DNA of 64,000 nt from Opisthorchis felineus (lineage: Eukaryota; Platyhelminthes; Trematoda; Opisthorchiida; Opisthorchiidae). The notes beneath the pieces are model-generated. The model did no database searches. It saw only the letters and a list, made by a program, of their open reading frames with translations, and had not been told where the DNA came from. The position numbers and the translations under genes are program-made. This document shows positions 1 through 11,410 of the stretch, in pieces; within the stretch, counting starts at the first letter, position 1, and each line of letters starts with the position of its first letter. The DNA is taken from NCBI GenBank assembly GCA_004794785.1, contig SJOL01005977.1, positions 67,425 to 131,424 on the forward strand. The letters are read 5' to 3'.

Positions 1-3000
1 GTCCTCGACTCTAGGGCAGGTTGAGTGTTAACTGATCGCATTTTAACCATGAGTTTCGAACCTAAATGACACATTCCCCGTGAGGAAAAAACGCAAGTCT
101 TTTCACGATGAGGGAGAATAATGTGCTCATATTCCCCAAATGCTCGACAGACAGACCATTCGCCTGACCGAGCAGCCTAAAGTTGTCTGTCAGTTACACC
201 CACGTCGCATTCCTTGGAAACACTTTGTAAAAGCAGACGTCACGGGGAGTAGATATGAGTGCAAGTGTGTTGCAACAATATCAATTTGTATTTGGAGTTG
301 TTGAAGTGGTCGTTATTCCTTTTTAACCGTCAGTATCTCTCTGGAGGTTTTCAGATGCCGTTAATAACGAGTGATATTTCCAGGCATCTGATAAAAATAT
401 GACAGGACTTTATGTGCTGTGCATTTTGCCACTCTTCTGATACCTACACGCACACAGTGGTTGAAACAGCGTGATACAATGGAACGCTCGATGGAAGCTG
501 TAAGTTCGCTGTGGTAAGCCACAAACCCACAATCTCTTACCTCATTATTCAACCCACTGGTTTCCGACGCTTGCCTGTCAATGGACAGGATAAATTACGA
601 TTTAGGTTTTGCCAATGTATTTTGATAGCGACTTGGTGGTATCAGAAGTTCTAAGCTTCTGTCACTGACTCTATGGACGGATGCACAACGGCTGTTGCTC
701 CGACTCAGTGAACCGGGCTGGTGGTTCTAACCAATCCGGAGAAGAACTTGGTCAACTGACTTGTGCACTAAAAGATGTTCAGTGAGCATTTTAAGGGATA
801 ACACCAACACTGTAGACGCTGACACTTTGAGTAGATCACACAGTGACTGGCAGATTGGCGAGCTCTGGAGCAGAGATCCAGCTTACTGGAAAACTTACTT
901 ACTCACCGAGAAAAAACAGGTTGTAGACCGGAACCTGTACAAAGAAAAGAGGCAGCATTATCTCCCGATTACCCCGATTACCATGTGACAGCAAAACGGC
1001 TATCCAGGTTGGCTCGTCCCAAGTTTCAGTAACAAGCGAGGGCTGAGCACAAACCTGTCCTGGTGTTTCTGTGATTTACATAAATGAGTCGATTTCACTC
1101 AAGCACTAGGATTGAGTAACATGTCAGGCTATCACCTTCCTGATGGCCACAGTAGGAGTTTGGTCAGTGAGCGATCAGTTAATTGCACTTGATTCCTGCA
1201 GGTAGATCTCACACACGGTCTGTCCGCATGTGCCCTCATCAGGGGTAGCCACATAATTGTTACTATTTTCAGAAATTAAACGGTCGTGTCACTGTATTCA
1301 AGCCCCCATCGAAAATGGAAGCGCAACCTAAATCCACAGTTTGTGACCTGAAACAATGTCCCGTTCCGGTTACTAGTGGAAGGAAATTTCGATTTTTCAC
1401 ATATTCACTTTAGTGCGTCCGTGACCGCTCCAGGATCGTGTTGAGCAGCTCAGAGTCAAAGCCGTGTATTCAGACTCGCATCAGCCACATGCTACTGATA
1501 TACATCATAGTAGTGTAAGCATATTGACGTCTGCAGGAACGAAGCCATGAGGTTCAGTTGTGATAAGATCGTCATAAGTTGGGGCATCAGTAGCCTTAAA
1601 GGTTCAGCGGTGATACACTAGAGGAAATGGATTCAAAATCTTGTTCCTGCCGTATACCCTCCTTCATCAATTTTGGAAACTTATTTCCGTCCAGTGGAAA
1701 TAAACACTGCAAAGCAAGTTTTTTTTGATAATATGCGAGGCAATGTGATCAACTGATGATCCTCAAAAGACCCAAACCAGAATTTCCTTGTTAAAGAAGT
1801 TTTATCGACTTACGAGTAGTGTCCTTCCAAGGAGAAAACTTCGGTGTCTTTAGCACTTTCCAAGCATAAAAATCAAGCAGTGTGTGCAACAAATATTGTT
1901 TTAAAAATCATACGAGAGGTTACGTCAAGTTTCTGTTACCGTCAGCTTCATCGGGATTTCTCTTGTGAAGCTGCGATGCCTTCCATGGAAACCGCGGTTT
2001 CTAAAACTGAAAATGCTTTGCAGTTTTCATTTGCTCAACTAATCAAATTTTCCCAACAAATAATGAACTCCCTGCGCATATGCTTTATATAACCGACAGA
2101 TTCTCTGTTCCCTAGCGCTGATAGTTTTAGCTACACATAATTTTGAGTAAATCGAATACATCTTGTAAAAAACGTTAACACAAAAAATTTTCTCGGTACA
2201 TGCTGCCCCGGAGCGAGCACTTCGTACAAGTTTAAACTCCGCACCGTATTATATATCACGTTAGCGATGAGATCGAGAGGGCGCTCATTTAGTCAGTATA
2301 TTTACGCTGTCTGTAAACGAGCAGAAACTGTAATATGACAGCCCATACTGTCCGAAGTGGACGGAGTTTTGGTGTATTTATACGTATCAGGTATTGGCGT
2401 GAGTAGAATATAGTGCTCATTAAAAGACTATGGTGATAACCAGGTCACATATCTGAGTATTTGAACATAACGTTAAACACCCCGGGTGACCGGCTAACCT
2501 GGGTCCTTCCAGTCACCTTGTGAAGTGAGCACCACGCTCAGGAAGAACTCACAAGTTATCGGATTAGTAAATCTGCAAATCCTTGGTTCTGGGGCGCCTG
2601 TCAATGAATTAGGGCGTAAATTAACGAAGGAGGTAACGGAGTGTCATAGTGGCGGAGTGATGGGAAGCTGGTCGGGGTACGGTTGGCCGGGAAACTTAGT
2701 TAATAAAAGGTGACCGCTACAGAAGGCGTTTTGAATTCCTGTTTTGTGCAATAGGTTCTATAATTCATGGACGAGAAATACTGGTTAACTCGTTGTCAGC
2801 ACCACAAATTCACCAGTTATGTGAGAATAAGCCATGATTTTGTTATGTTATTTTCAATCTGCTTTACGGGTAATCACACTGGAAGAAAAAAATTCGCGTA
2901 CAGTTCAGCATACATTACCCCTTTCCAGTTCTTTGCACGTATACATATTGTTAGGGACTACTTATATAGTATGTTCTAGTCTTGTATTCCTGTATGTGTA

Positions 3001-3060
3001 ATAATGTTTTTTTTAAGTCTGCATCACCTGTGACGCAGACCCAATATCAACCTATCTAGC
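1..3060. other. No recognisable gene
   Basis: Only short open frames below 85 codons without splice-supported structure or known motifs. Apart from the weak RNase H-like line at 780 nothing can be supported. Confidence 0.6.
780..860 (+). pseudogene. Possible LTR-element RNase H tail remnant (weak)
   Basis: ILRDNTNTVDADTLSRSH resembles the motif around N-x-x-ADALSR at the end of Ty3/gypsy RNase H. No flanking domain could be recognised, so this may be chance. Confidence 0.2.
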
Positions 3061-3079
3061 AATGCTGCGGTGCACCTTA

Positions 3080-3410
3080 CATTGTTATAGCTGTCAAAAA
3101 CTTGGTTTCAGCAAGCTGAGGACGTTAAACGACCTTCACTGATTGACCATCGATATCTTCAGCGCATTGCCCGAGTCTAGTGGAAAAATTGGACAGGGGA
3201 TTCTGCAGCACCTCGACTGTTTCTTGGCGTAAAAACCTCGCCACGCTGGCTTGGTCACGTGCTCCGTATGTCAGTCGGCTGACTTTCTCCAAGAGCCCTC
3301 ACAACTTCGTGAAGGGTGGAAACGAGACAGGCGAGGTAAACCAACAATCTGGGAAGAGCATGATAGCCATTACCAGCAAAACCAGGTGCGCAATTCTCCT
3401 TGAATGAAAA
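3080..3410 (+). mobile_element. LINE C-terminal remnant
   Basis: LIDHRYLQRIARV, a stop, WKNWTG and then SPRWLGHVLRMSVG are the domain downstream of RT in RTE/CR1-like trematode LINEs. Stops and frameshifts are frequent. No other part of the element is present. Confidence 0.6.
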
Positions 3411-4285
3411 TTTAACCGACACCTTGGTATCGACGCCTCAATTTTATCAGCTATCGCCTCTGGTGCGTTGCTTTTCATCTTACCTCCCCAGCTCATTCGA
3501 GAACGAACCTGTGGCAACAGTAAACAGTGTACCTGTACGCCGTTTCCACAGCTGATGGTGATGATGAATACCGGATGGGTAAAAAAATACAATCCTATTT
3601 ATTTTTCGACTGTCTGGTTTCATCCGTCTTTAGACTAGTCAGTCAACCTTGGTCCCCTTGTTTCTACCAGTCACATTCCTTACTTGAACACCAATTTGTA
3701 TGTAAGTCTACCCACACGCCTACTTCTTTTGTGACCTGGGTGAAATTCAGTGTATACGCTTTGTGAGTAACCTCCCAAAAAAGGCTTTGGGCTCTTCCGA
3801 CTCTGTGCATCCCTCGGTCGTTTCAGTGACATGCGTATAATTTGGCTCCTTTCTCTACTGCAGTAAGTTTCACCGAAGGGTCCGTATTTCTGATTTGTAG
3901 CTGTGCCGTGCCCTTCACTTCTGGAAACCCTCTTGGTACGCACGGCTATAATGAAGCGTGTTTCTGAAGTGAAATAATAAATGTAGCAGCGGAGAGGCGG
4001 TAGGATCGCAGAACGAAAACCAATGAATCCTAGCGATGGTTTTGGTGAATTCTTTCATACTACTTTCAACCGTGAAGTGCACGGAAAGTACACACTTCTG
4101 CAGCATATTGTGTGGAAGCCTGCGGTTTTGCTAATACGCTGGTTACCTATCAGAAAGGTCAGATTCCTGAAAGTAACCCCAGAACGCCCGGAACCTACTG
4201 AGACCTTAAAACTCCAGCAAAATCTCAGTAGGAAAGCCGGCAAGCATCCAAACCAGTCAATCATTCAGTCAATGCAGCAAAAGCC

Positions 4286-4392
4286 GATGAGTGTTCAGGC
4301 ACGCCACAGAAGCACGACCGAATGTGATCAGCGTTCAGGCATTTCATAGAAGCAGGATCGGTGTTGATGGGTGTTCACTAAACGCCTATCAG
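4286..4392 (+). repeat. 40-bp tandem repeat, about 2.6 copies
   Basis: Units begin GATGAGTGTTCAGGCACG (4286), GATCAGCGTTCAGGCATT (4326) and GATGGGTGTTCACTAAAC (4366), spaced exactly 40 nt apart. Confidence 0.7.
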
Positions 4393-4547
4393 ACAGCCTG
4401 GATCAATGTCAGAAAGTGTCCTTTAGATAGCGCGGGGCCTTTGTAACTTTTGCACTCGCACACACTTGCTTGTTGCAAAACAGCTGTTGTGTTCCCTTCG
4501 GTGGGTTCTTTTTCTGGCACCAGGCACTGAAGTGGGAACAGCAGCAG

Positions 4548-4626
4548 ATATAACAGATTGGCGACTCCGCTTATATAACAGATTGGCGACTCCGCTTATA
4601 TAACAGATTGTCGACTCAGCAGACAT
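4548..4626 (+). repeat. 25-bp tandem repeat, about 2.6 copies
   Basis: Units ATATAACAGATTGGCGACTC followed by CGCTT start at 4548, 4573 and 4598. The last diverges into CTCAGCAGACAT, which occurs again at 7829-7857. Confidence 0.8.
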
Positions 4627-5337
4627 GACATTACCGGACCATTACAAGCCACGCAACCCTTTCACGAAGTCCTTAATTTTTATTCCTCTTTCCAAGTTTT
4701 GCTGATCGAAAACACGACAGTCTACACAGTATAAAATCGACTTGTAATCAGTAAATATAAACACATTCGGTTACCTATAATAACTCTTTAGTGTGAACTT
4801 TAAATGGCGTGTATAGCGCATTTCCAAAACTTTGATCTTGATGTTGCGAAACAGCAGAGGGTGAACTAAACTAAAATCAACAGCTTATGGAAAAAGACGA
4901 GTGAGATTTGAAACTTTCGGAGTGCTCAACAAACTGAAATAGTGCACCAAAATCCGTAGCACGATAAGCTGTCGGGGTGGCTGGGCCCGAAAGCATATTT
5001 GAGCTACGTACGTCTTCAGCATTCACAAACCTGGGACGAGTCTAGCGGAAACACATAAGGTCAAGCAACCGGATATATTACGTTTTTGGCATCTCAGTGA
5101 TGAGCACCAGCTGGAGTAAAACATAGCCTGTAAGGTCAAGGCAACTTCCTAACCACGAAGCTCGCATCAGTATCAGAAAAGTGAATGAATAAAGTTGAAA
5201 TTTCTTTCTCCCATTAGGGTGTCACCGCTTTATTAGAACTCATTTTGGGGCCAAAGAGTACAGGCATAATACATCGAAATTTTGGTGGCTCGGATGCATT
5301 AATTGGCTGTGGATCAGGTGGGTATTGTTATGTTCTC

Positions 5338-5460
5338 CGAGCTCGGCAGTTAGCTTGCGGATGTTTCGTCACCAGTCGGGGAAAATCACCATTTCAAGGA
5401 CTAGGAATCGTTCGCAAGCTAATTGCCGAGCTCGGAAAGCATATCAACAGCCACCTGACC
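5338..5460. repeat. PLE terminal-repeat remnant folded as a small inverted repeat
   Basis: CCGAGCTCGGCAGTTAGCTT at 5338-5357 is mirrored by CAAGCTAATTGCCGAGCTCG starting at about 5413. On the reverse strand a GGTGACGAAAC block (end of helix II plus GAAAC) is visible near 5367-5377, but CTGATGA is lost. CAACAGCCACCTG further right matches the element at 22310. Confidence 0.65.
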
Positions 5461-5786
5461 TATAGCCAATACAGAGTGAAAAAATGACAACTGAAGCCTT
5501 CCTTAACCAGTTTATTGAACCAGGAATCTTAACGGATTCGTCACTAGGTTTTGAAAACGAAGATACGGTATATACTTTATTTAACTCTCAGCCGTTTTTT
5601 TGAATCCGGCATTCCACAATTGAGGTGTGCCTAATCCTTTCCGTGGAAGAATCTGTAGATCACCGTGACGCATTTGAATGTCAAACTGTCACTTAAACAA
5701 TTCGCCCTGTCCCTACGTACAACGGATTATTCCAGCGGCGCAACAACTTTACGCCTCAGACCGCCCTGTTGGAGAACGTCATTATG

Positions 5787-5871
5787 TGCGTTTTCATAGC
5801 AATGATTATCATGATTACTGTCAATCGTTGCAGTGTGTGCATTTCCATAGCAATGATTATCAATCGTTGCA
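5787..5871 (+). repeat. Imperfect tandem duplication
   Basis: CATAGCAATGATTATC...CAATCGTTGCA occurs twice (5787-5832 and 5837-5871); the first copy has an extra 12 nt. Confidence 0.7.
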
Positions 5872-8800
5872 TACTACGTTTATTTGCCACCGCACACACT
5901 TCACTCTTCAGTAGTAAGCCCTTCAGATGAACTCTGAGTCGCCTTTTCCCACCGAGGTCCACCTCATGGTCATGCTGATGAAGTAGTCGTATTTTGTAAA
6001 ATACCTAGGTCGAAACAGTCAGACAGATTACATGCGAATATCAGTGGGAATTGGCTTTCACAGCACAAACATTTGAAATGCCCTCCTGCCGTCCTTTCAC
6101 CGTTATTTTTTTAGCTGAATTCACAATAAATGGTCAAGTGATGGACTAAAATTTTCCCATGGGAGTATTCCTGTTCACGCCAAGCGTCCTATATGTAAGG
6201 TGAGGTGGTGTTAACCATCCCAAGTCCCAAATCACAGGTTCCGGGTTTAAATCTGGGTGCCGTCAAAGATCTCGTTCGTCGTATGAATGACAATTCTCCT
6301 GAAGACACTTGAGTTCTCCAAACGAACTAGTGCTACTCGATGCTAACAACACTCAATAGACCTTAGGCGTATTGAAACGCAACATATAACATAAAAACTC
6401 TGAAATACTAAAAAAACACAGCCTGTATATTACCTCAGTCGTTTCTCGGCTTTTGCTGAAGATTCAATGCTTCTGTCTGGTAAAAAGGTAACGAGTAAGA
6501 ATGAATGGCCTGTAATTTCATTAGAAGAAATTCCCCCATCATTATTGAATAGGCTTTTCTGTTCCAGGAATTGTGCTTTTTTTTGTAATGACGATTGCAC
6601 TATGCACTCCTGGGAGATTACATGCTACAAGATTTCAGCCACTCAATAGGTACTCGTGATCGGAAGGTTCTGAAGGGCTGATTTGATCAACCTTCCAAAT
6701 AAAGCCAAAAATGACGCTGCAGAGGAATATGGCTTGCAGAAGTTATGTAGTTCATATCTTTTAAGGTTTAGTTACTATAGTGTAAAAAGAAGACTGACCG
6801 CTTAATCACATGTATATTGTGATTGGTTAGGCAGGCAAATGTCGAGTCGGCTCAGGTAGTGATTTCCCTCCACATAACAATCAATACCGACATACTGTTG
6901 GTGTTGGAATCCCGTCTGTTGGGTGTCATATTTCAACTGGATGTTGTATCTATCACCGGGTCATATTGCTTACTGGAACTGCGGGTGGCTTTGTGTGCGC
7001 ATTCTGCTTCAAACATCCCCCCTTCATTGGGTTGTATTACGGGAACGTGTACGTTGTAACGTGAGGCCGCCTGTCGGTTACGCCTGAGTTGGGCCTACCT
7101 GACTACGCGATAAGTTGAAGGCGAAAGACCAGGAACACGGCCATACTCTCAGTCAAACACACAGAGCTAGTGAGCAAATAGGATAGCTGAATGGCCAAAT
7201 ATGGCCACTCGCTTGTTCATTCTTGTCCAGCCAATGGCGACGTTCTTGCCTTGCTCATTTTTACACCCGCTCCCCTGTTCACATATTGCTAAGCCATGTT
7301 TGGTAATCCCCCCCACCTGCCACCCGGTTCGTGTGGTGATCGATGATCCTTTGCTACCCTCCGTTCTCCGCACTCGTACTTTTCGGTCTGGACGCGCCCT
7401 GACAGTGTCGTGATGCAAGCTGATGGTAGAAACAAAACCATAATTTACTCTACACATTCCGCCGTGGATGATGTCGGAAGTGTTACTCCCCTCGGGGTAG
7501 TCCGATTTTCCTGTATCCAACGCCATCCTCTGCCACCCTTGTGCTGGATTGTTAACGTGACTCTACCCTTAAAAATCCACGCAGCTGCATGGCCACCACG
7601 GTTACGGAAACAGCCAACGCACTTACACGATGTCTCCAAAATAGAAAGGAAATGTTGGCGGAGTGAAGGTAAAATTTGGCGCTACTCACAAGGATGACTT
7701 ATGGATTCTTGTGGATATCTAACTTTTTTCACGTGCATGACACAACAATACATCCGTTCACACACCCTCGCGTTTTGTAAACTAATTTTCGGTGAAAAAT
7801 GTACGTACCGCCATCATATATGTACAGATACAACAGATTGGCGACTCAGCAGACATATTAGTTTGCCATTGCTATGATAACTGTTACTGTTCGCTATCAG
7901 ATCCCCCGAAGTTATATATTTGTTAGGCTAAACAAACTTATATTATAACCTCTTCTTTACCTCTTCATGCTACCACTCCATGTTTCCTTAAATACTCTCT
8001 ATCAACACAAAAATCTGCGTAGTGAATAACCACTTGAAGCTACGTTGAGCGCAACACAAAAGAGTAAAGTGATTTGCCAATAAGCAGCACCGCCCAATTT
8101 GTTTGGATTGATATTTTCATTTCCTCACAATTACTCGCCGCAATTTACCAAGCTGAAGACATTCCCGGAACTGCTTCTTCCGAAAATCTGTGACATCCGA
8201 TAAAGTCTCCTACGAACAGAGATAAGCGCGTGTCTCTCATGTACAGGTACAAGAAAACATCGCAAGTACCGGGCAGGTGGTAGGGTAAAGTAACGCAGGG
8301 GTAGCAGGAAAAATCAGTGGTTGCTGTTGAACTATTGAGGGCTTCATAACAAATATTTATTTCCGTATATCGTAGCGTTCGACTCGGCTTCGGTCATTCT
8401 ACGATACGCCTTTAACCTACCTTCAACCGCATCTGTGAGCCAACTGGTAACTGGTATACGCCCAGCCACATGGATTGAGCATCTTCTTTGTTGCGGCAAG
8501 AAGGCTGATATCTATTCATACTTGGGCCTAATGCTTACCGCTGGTGAATTTGTGACCACCTTTGAATGGTGGTCGTAAGAAAATTCCTTCTTCTGAGAGG
8601 TAAAGATGACCCATTTGAGGGATGCGAAGGATCTGTTGCAGCCTGAGCAACTTTGATTCCAGATCTATGCACTTCCAGCTCATTGGTTTTTTGAAGAGTA
8701 ATATTCAGAAATTACTTGAGATCCGACTTACGTTCCAAATCTTAGGCCGTCGTGACTGCCGAGTGGATTCAGTTTTCTGATGAATTCCGAGGTGGCGATG

Positions 8801-9387
8801 TAACGTAGTAGTCACATACGCCGCCACAGTGTTGTTAGAGCGTTGTTGAATCTATTGAAATTTATTGTATTCTGTTAACTTTTGGGAAACATCAATGATA
8901 CCAGTCGTCGCACGGGACAACTGTTCACTGAGCCAATCCACTAATGCACTATCCACCTTCGGATTAGGTTTTGTAGTATTCGGATAGGATGATTGTACTC
9001 TACATCTTGGTCTGAATGATTGGGTTCCGTCCAATGACGGTGGAACTTGGGGAGCTGGGTGCATTGAGCGCTTTCGAACTGTAGAGTAACCTGTCGCTTC
9101 TATTCGGATGTGAATGGGCCATTGATAAAGTGCAACAGGTGGTCTTTCTGTATGGTTTTTACAATGACTCCCGTTTCTAACAAATTACAGTTTCCATGGC
9201 TTTGGATTACCATTAAGCGTCAATGGCTCCAAGTTGTTCCAAAAACGTTTCACTACAAACGATGAGATAGACTATGATGCAGAACCGGGTAGCGATGGAG
9301 ACCAGCTGATACTTCTGTCTCATTTTTACTGCTAATCACAATCGGTATATTCTGTCGGAGTGCGACTTAAACACACGGCCGATTAGC
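5872..9387. other. No recognisable gene
   Basis: A 119-codon minus frame at 7167-7526 overlaps plus frames and looks like dispersed repeat sequence rather than a gene. A box-B-like GGTTCCGGGTTTAAATC near 6237 may be an old tRNA-related SINE, too decayed to call. Confidence 0.5.
7829..7860 (+). repeat. Single copy of the 25-bp repeat unit
   Basis: CAGATACAACAGATTGGCGA and CTCAGCAGACAT match the last unit and right flank of the 4548 array. Confidence 0.55.
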
Positions 9388-9545
9388 CATCCGTGGCCGA
9401 ACGGTTAAGTGTTCAGTCTACTAGCATGGAGGTCACGGATTCGAAACTCTCTGAGTTTCTTGAGATGCGCACTGATGATGATTCCCAGTAAGTATGAGAC
9501 AGCCGTAGAATGATTCTGGGCTTTTCAGTATAAATTGGCTTCATC
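9388..9545 (+). repeat. tRNA-related SINE-2 copy
   Basis: CCGTGGCCGAACGGTTAAGT (box A) and GGATTCGAAAC (9437-9447, box B) are spaced as in a tRNA. The following body GAGTTTCTTGAGATGCGCA recurs at 35103. It is a separate family from SINE-1, of tRNA-Ser/Leu type. Confidence 0.65.
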
Positions 9546-10802
9546 TACAGGAAATCTCCAATAATCACTTTTCAGAGGTTATTAAAGGCAAACCACAACG
9601 TTGCATTATACCGTTGAATACAACTTTTAAGTCTATTCCACTTGTCTATGGTATAGTATGATATAAACTACCTTAGTTACTAGAGAGTTGGAAAATATAT
9701 GTATCTAAATTTCATCCTGAGAATCTGTGGGAAAAATTGATAAATCATATTTAGCTGAGCTCTGCAAATGGCAGCCGGTGAGTACAGCTTCATTACAACC
9801 CTGTTGACGCTTACAGACATTCAGATCAAACAATATGGCCCAAGAAACAAAGGCTTGCATATGCGCAAGATCGTCTACCGTGCAACACTTACCTACTTTG
9901 ACGAAAGCATTCGGACAGGGTGCATCTGTATTACACACAATACTTATTTTGGAATGTGGTCTTCGGTGCGGGTAAACAAACGTTGGGCCAAAGTTCAAAA
10001 CCATTTTTGGTGTTTTCAAGTCTTTATACTGGATTCCTGAACAACTCCACTTCCAACTGAATTGTGAGCAGGTTTGCAGCAGTTTATATACTATGCAGGG
10101 AGCTCACTAGATATCATAGTATTGACCTCTGGTTGCTCTACTGAAGTAGATATTTTTTTCTTCTTATGTTGTGGGGAATCTCTCAGGCACAGATTTCACT
10201 CCACCAGAGGGAGACAGGATATACTGAAAGTAGAGAAGCTCTGTAGACTTGTTTCATCTGCTTACACTGATATTAGCTCACTCTAATTTGAACATCTCTC
10301 CTCCTTTTCTGACTAATTCTTCTGATGATTTCACATTAAAAAGGGAAGCACTGAAGTCAAGCTGCGATTTTATTGGAGCTGAACATTAATACGTATCCTT
10401 GACTGTACCGGGATATGAACTCCAAATACTCAACCTTCCAGGTGTATGTGCTACGACTGGTCCAAACAACACAGTTGATCAGACCGAGAGAAATGGTGTC
10501 ATGCCCCAAAATTTGTTTTCCGATCGAACAAATCTCTTCCTACCAGTTGTAGAGTTAGTGCGTGCGATGCTGTCTTGCTCTACCTATCCCCTGGGTTTCA
10601 ACACGCTAGTTCTTCCGGCAAGGATAAATTGCTTCATTTAATAGGTGAAATTAACCTATCAATTATTTCCATTGTCTATCGCTATCGACGGCGCCAGGTA
10701 GCACTGACAAATCCGATTGGTCGAACTGTGTCGGTACCCTTTGGTTGGTTTGAAAAGCTGGACTTTTCTCCGACGACAGCAGTCGAAAGATAGTTGGGTT
10801 TG

Positions 10803-11410
10803 ATGAGGTTCGGGATTATCAATGTAGTTTCATCTCTTTTGGCGATATGCGCATTCTGGATCTACCACGGTACAAACATTTGGGATGAAAAAACAGTGAC
10901 AAATCACACGTACGGTTTTGTCTACCACGCTCAGGAAACAAACGGAGAATTTCGACTACATTCTAACGATCTGATACAATGGATAGCTGGAATGAACGAC
11001 GAAGGACTCAAAAACAGTTCAGTTCGGCGAACTCTGCTGACGATTTTTGCAACTTTGTGTAACCTTACTAAGTATGATTCACATAACCCTGCCTTCGAAA
11101 AATGTTGTCGTCATACCCCAAACAAACTCGACCTGATATGGTGCCTACAGCGAATGGGCCAAATCGGGACCGTTCCTATAGTTCGAGAAGTCTGGAATGG
11201 CACGAGATCACTCCCTGTTTATCCGCCCAAGTATAATAATTCGATGGTATACAGTGAAGATGTCCAGCTATCTGACGGCGTGATTGATTGTCACGTGGAT
11301 CTGATGAGACGAGAGAACATGTATCAACTTTTTCTCAAATGGATCCAAATGGCCGAAAAGCACAGAATAGTTTGGTGGCTGACTTACGGGTCACTACTAG
11401 GGTCGGTAAG
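10803..11410 (+). CDS. LicD-like gene, exon 1
   Basis: This exon codes for the cytosolic tail, the membrane anchor, a Cys-containing stem (including CNLTKYDSHNPAFEKCC) and the first LicD motif. The donor is AG|GTAAGT at 11410/11411, phase 2. A possible acceptor (ttctccgacgacag) lies just upstream of the ATG and could end a 5' UTR intron or be a trans-splice site. Confidence 0.82.

Noticed and set aside
7167..7526. 119-codon minus-strand open frame as a gene
   Set aside because: No motif, overlapping open frames on the other strand, and repeat-like character; no second copy in this window to define it.
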